Assembly (NCBI GenBank): GCA_002449845.1
Contig: DJXW01000016.1
Coordinates: forward strand, 350,120 to 414,119
From: Prevotella sp. UBA6994
GTDB lineage: Bacteria; Bacteroidota; Bacteroidia; Bacteroidales; Bacteroidaceae
Reading direction: 5' to 3'
DNA length: 64,000 nt
Both the position numbers and the translations under genes were made by a program. The number at the start of each line of letters is the position of its first letter. Position 1 is the first letter of the stretch. Below the pieces are notes generated by a model, which was not told the DNA's origin, searched no databases, and saw nothing but the letters and a program-made list of their open reading frames with translations. Shown in pieces: positions 61,346-64,000 of this stretch.

Positions 61346-64000
61346 ATGGGACATTTATATAATTACAAACAAAACAGATTATTTATGCTATTGATAGCAT
61401 GGCTATGTAGCATAGGAGCATTCGCAATTGACAATGTGACGTTTGACGTTTTGAATAGCTGGGGGGGTAGCCAATATTCAAGTTATTTTGGAAAGACTGT
61501 CAACGTTACAATAACGAACAAGACATTCAATGCGGGTGAATGGACAGGTGTGGTATTTCCATTTAGTGCGTCAAAAGCTCAATTAGACGAGACTTTTGGA
61601 GAGAATGGATATACCATAGAAGAGTATTCAAGTATTGATGGAAATACAATCAATTTCACTATCATGCAGACACCTACTGTTGTTGCAGGAACACCTTACA
61701 TCATGAAGGTGAATACGACAATAGATAATCCATCATTTAATGGAGTGACATTTGCCAGCAACATTTCCGATTCATGGATAGACAAGTCGATTGATACTGA
61801 TTTATCCATACGCAGTCATTATTTTAAAATATGGACTTATCAATATGTAAACGGACAAGGATCTCCCACTAACGCATGGACAATAAGTCCATTAGGCGGT
61901 TTGTATAATTATCTTGCTGGTGAAGTACCATTTAATAACAATGGACATTTTGGAGCAGAATGTTTCTTTTTTTCATCAACCAAAGGAAATGTTAAACTCA
62001 CACTGAATTTAGAAAAACCATCAGGAGACGATGATATTACTATAGAGCCTACTACTCTTGAAGGAAAAATAGCATTGCACCGACAGCTTACCGATGTTCC
62101 AACCATTTATCTTACAATACCTTTGGACGACATTTATGGGGGGACAGACAGTTGGGGAAAAGAGCAAAATGCTGACGGAACAGATAAATATCGTAGGGCA
62201 ACCATCCAAGTAGTAGATAAGTCGGGGAACCTTGAAGAGTTTACTGATGAAGGCTTAAGCATTAAGGTTCGTGGCAACTCAACGGCCTCAGTAGGAAACG
62301 GTAAACGCCCTTATAGACTGAAATTTGACAAAGACGTAAAAGATGCCAACGGAAACGTTACAGAGACACATAAGCACGACCTACTTGGGGCTGGATACAA
62401 GAAACGTAATTGGACGCTACTTGCTAATGCCTTTGACAATTCCATGATGCGCAACGCTGTTACCTACCATATTGGCAAATACGTTGGTATGCCATTCTGC
62501 CCTGGCTATAAGTTTGTAGATTTAGTTATTAACAATGAATATCGTGGTACTTACCAAGTTTCCGACCAAGTTGAAGTAGGTAAAAATCGTGTTGACATCA
62601 ACGAAGATACAGATTGGTTCCTCGAAGGTGTTGCATGGACTACTATGGTAGAAGAACCTAATACAACCGATGGAGAACCGTATTTTTGCATCAAAAATCC
62701 CGAACCAGCTACTGAAGCAGAAACAGCTGCACTTGTGCAAGAAGTAACCAATTGGCGTGCCAACTGGCTAAATTCTTTTAACAATGGCACATGGCAAGAC
62801 TACAACGATTTGGAATCTTTGGTAAAATACTACATTGCTATTAATCTCACTGGTGATCTTGATGGATGGTTTGTCTTTAAAGGCTACCGTTCTCCCACAG
62901 GTCCATTCATTTGGGGACCACTTTGGGATAAGGATTTAGCTTTCGGCAATCATGGAGATGCAAAAGATAATCTACTGGTAGAGAATTACAGCAAATGTAA
63001 TTTTGAATGGAAGATTCAGGCATTGCATAATGACAAGGTTTTTATGTCAGCAGTGAAGACAAAACTTGATAAATTAATCAGTGAAGGGCTCTATGATAAA
63101 CTTGTTAATGATATAGACAATATTGCAGAAGATATAGATCAAACGCAGGCATTAAACTTTACTAAATATAATATTAATGATGCAAGTTGGGCGAAGGTGC
63201 ATTTCCCAACATATCCAGAATATGTCACACAGTTGAAAGAATGGATAGGATTAAGAATTAATACTGTTAAAACTAATGTTGACGAATTATTTACCGCTTG
63301 TGGTGGTGAAATCATCCAACCAGTTATTCATCAACAACTCACTGACGTGCCAACCATCTACATTACTTCAAGTTCTATGAATGCTGACACGTGGGATGCA
63401 ACTGCAAACATGGAAGTATTTGATAAGAACAACATGATCGGAGGCAACAAGGTGTTAAGCGCTGGAGCTGTGAGCGTGAAATTCAAGAGTGATGGAACGG
63501 CAGCAAAACCTTCTTATCGTCTGAAGTTCGCCGCAAAGACCCCATTCTTGGGCACTAAATCAGGCAACTACAAGCAATGGGTATTGGAAGCTAACGACGA
63601 TGACCCAACCATGCTTCGTAATGCATTGACCAAAGAGTTGGGCGACCAAATGGGCTTCGCCTTCACCCCAGGTTATCAATTCGCAGATGTTTACGTGAAC
63701 GACAAGTATATGGGTACGTACCAAATCACCGATAGAGTGAAGGTGGAAAGCGGTCGTGTATTAGCTTCAGACAAGGATACAGACTGGTTGGTTGAGATTG
63801 CATCATCAGGTGAGGTGGATACACGCACGGATGGCAATGGTGACCTGTATGTTGCTGGTGATACGAATACACCTTATTTAATTATCAAGAACCCAGACAA
63901 GGATGATTTGACAGCAGACCAGCAAACTGTATTGGCTAATGAAATAGGCACGTATTTCAACACTACATTCTGGAATAACATCAAAGATAATGTAGATCAA
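61346..64000 (+). CDS. CotH-family secreted protein with tandem CotH domains, partial
   Basis: Open from the ATG at 61346 to the window edge, 885 codons, with no stop. Signal peptide around MLLIAWLCSIGAFA. An N-terminal beta domain (FDVLNSWGGSQYSSYFG) of about 210 residues. First CotH module at about 225-560: HRQLTDVPTIYLTIP, VRGNSTASVGNGKRPYRLKF, NNEYRGTYQVSDQVEVG and the catalytic-type WDKDLAFGN. A second module starts near residue 660 with HQQLTDVPTIYITSSS and repeats ANDDDPTMLRNALTKELG and NDKYMGTYQITDRVKVESG. CotH proteins are atypical kinases. Surface or secreted; substrate unknown. Begins 18 bases after the yjbQ stop. Confidence 0.9.
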   Translation, partial: MGHLYNYKQNRLFMLLIAWLCSIGAFAIDNVTFDVLNSWGGSQYSSYFGKTVNVTITNKTFNAGEWTGVVFPFSASKAQLDETFGENGYTIEEYSSIDGNTINFTIMQTPTVVAGTPYIMKVNTTIDNPSFNGVTFASNISDSWIDKSIDTDLSIRSHYFKIWTYQYVNGQGSPTNAWTISPLGGLYNYLAGEVPFNNNGHFGAECFFFSSTKGNVKLTLNLEKPSGDDDITIEPTTLEGKIALHRQLTDVPTIYLTIPLDDIYGGTDSWGKEQNADGTDKYRRATIQVVDKSGNLEEFTDEGLSIKVRGNSTASVGNGKRPYRLKFDKDVKDANGNVTETHKHDLLGAGYKKRNWTLLANAFDNSMMRNAVTYHIGKYVGMPFCPGYKFVDLVINNEYRGTYQVSDQVEVGKNRVDINEDTDWFLEGVAWTTMVEEPNTTDGEPYFCIKNPEPATEAETAALVQEVTNWRANWLNSFNNGTWQDYNDLESLVKYYIAINLTGDLDGWFVFKGYRSPTGPFIWGPLWDKDLAFGNHGDAKDNLLVENYSKCNFEWKIQALHNDKVFMSAVKTKLDKLISEGLYDKLVNDIDNIAEDIDQTQALNFTKYNINDASWAKVHFPTYPEYVTQLKEWIGLRINTVKTNVDELFTACGGEIIQPVIHQQLTDVPTIYITSSSMNADTWDATANMEVFDKNNMIGGNKVLSAGAVSVKFKSDGTAAKPSYRLKFAAKTPFLGTKSGNYKQWVLEANDDDPTMLRNALTKELGDQMGFAFTPGYQFADVYVNDKYMGTYQITDRVKVESGRVLASDKDTDWLVEIASSGEVDTRTDGNGDLYVAGDTNTPYLIIKNPDKDDLTADQQTVLANEIGTYFNTTFWNNIKDNVDQ

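Noticed and set aside
1..64000. CRISPR arrays, rRNA operons or insertion sequences
   Set aside because: No regularly spaced repeat/spacer array, no rRNA segment and no transposase was seen; the heptad repeats are too short and are in frame within genes.

Overview
The window looks like a chromosomal segment of a Bacteroidales bacterium, most likely Prevotella or a close relative. The grounds are: promoters of the Bacteroidetes TAnnTTTG type in front of many genes, a SusC-family receptor, C-terminal tails of type IX secretion style ending in basic residues, DUF4199/DUF6452/DUF6048-type genes, and heptanucleotide (7-bp) tandem repeats. The genus is inferred; there is no rRNA in the window.

Layout. 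1-11761 (minus strand): a SusC-type receptor running off the left edge, a multi-FAS1 lipoprotein, a beta-propeller lipoprotein with a CxxCH motif next to a polytopic membrane protein, and a large secreted protein with a T9SS-like tail. 11925-20443 (minus): a GDP-L-fucose pathway (manC-gmd-fcl) that runs directly into a GH35 and a GH2 glycosidase. 20691-23615 (minus): GH43, an ATP-grasp-like protein, and a short HsdM N-terminal fragment coupled to it. 24485-29642 (plus): two tandem Na/Pi cotransporter paralogues and a PhoB/PhoR-like two-component system. 29950-30025: tRNA-Pro(GGG), then about 620 bp with no convincing gene.

30648-41877 (minus) is the most unusual part: thirteen genes encoding a LytTR regulator, two FHA/zinc-ribbon proteins, a PP2C phosphatase, a Ser/Thr kinase with a MORN-repeat tail, two Sel1-repeat secreted proteins, two paralogous acidic membrane-anchored proteins, a TPR/beta-barrel-like protein, two exported proteins of unknown function and an exported caspase-like protease. 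I read it as one eukaryote-like phosphosignalling and envelope module.

42027-54682 is mostly housekeeping: a DUF4199-GT2-DUF6452-DUF6048-ApbE-Crp run, an M3 peptidase, dCMP deaminase, a C-terminal processing protease, DUF721/recF, a TPR membrane protein, ribH, a WbuC-like cupin and an HU-like DNA-binding protein. 55047-64000 (plus): a very large GH33 sialidase, a 60-residue peptide gene, a Bcp peroxiredoxin, YjbQ, and a tandem-domain CotH-family secreted protein cut off by the right edge. Sialidase, GH2, GH35, GH43, SusC and fucose metabolism together suggest a host- or plant-glycan forager. Base composition and homology were judged by reading only; no search was run.
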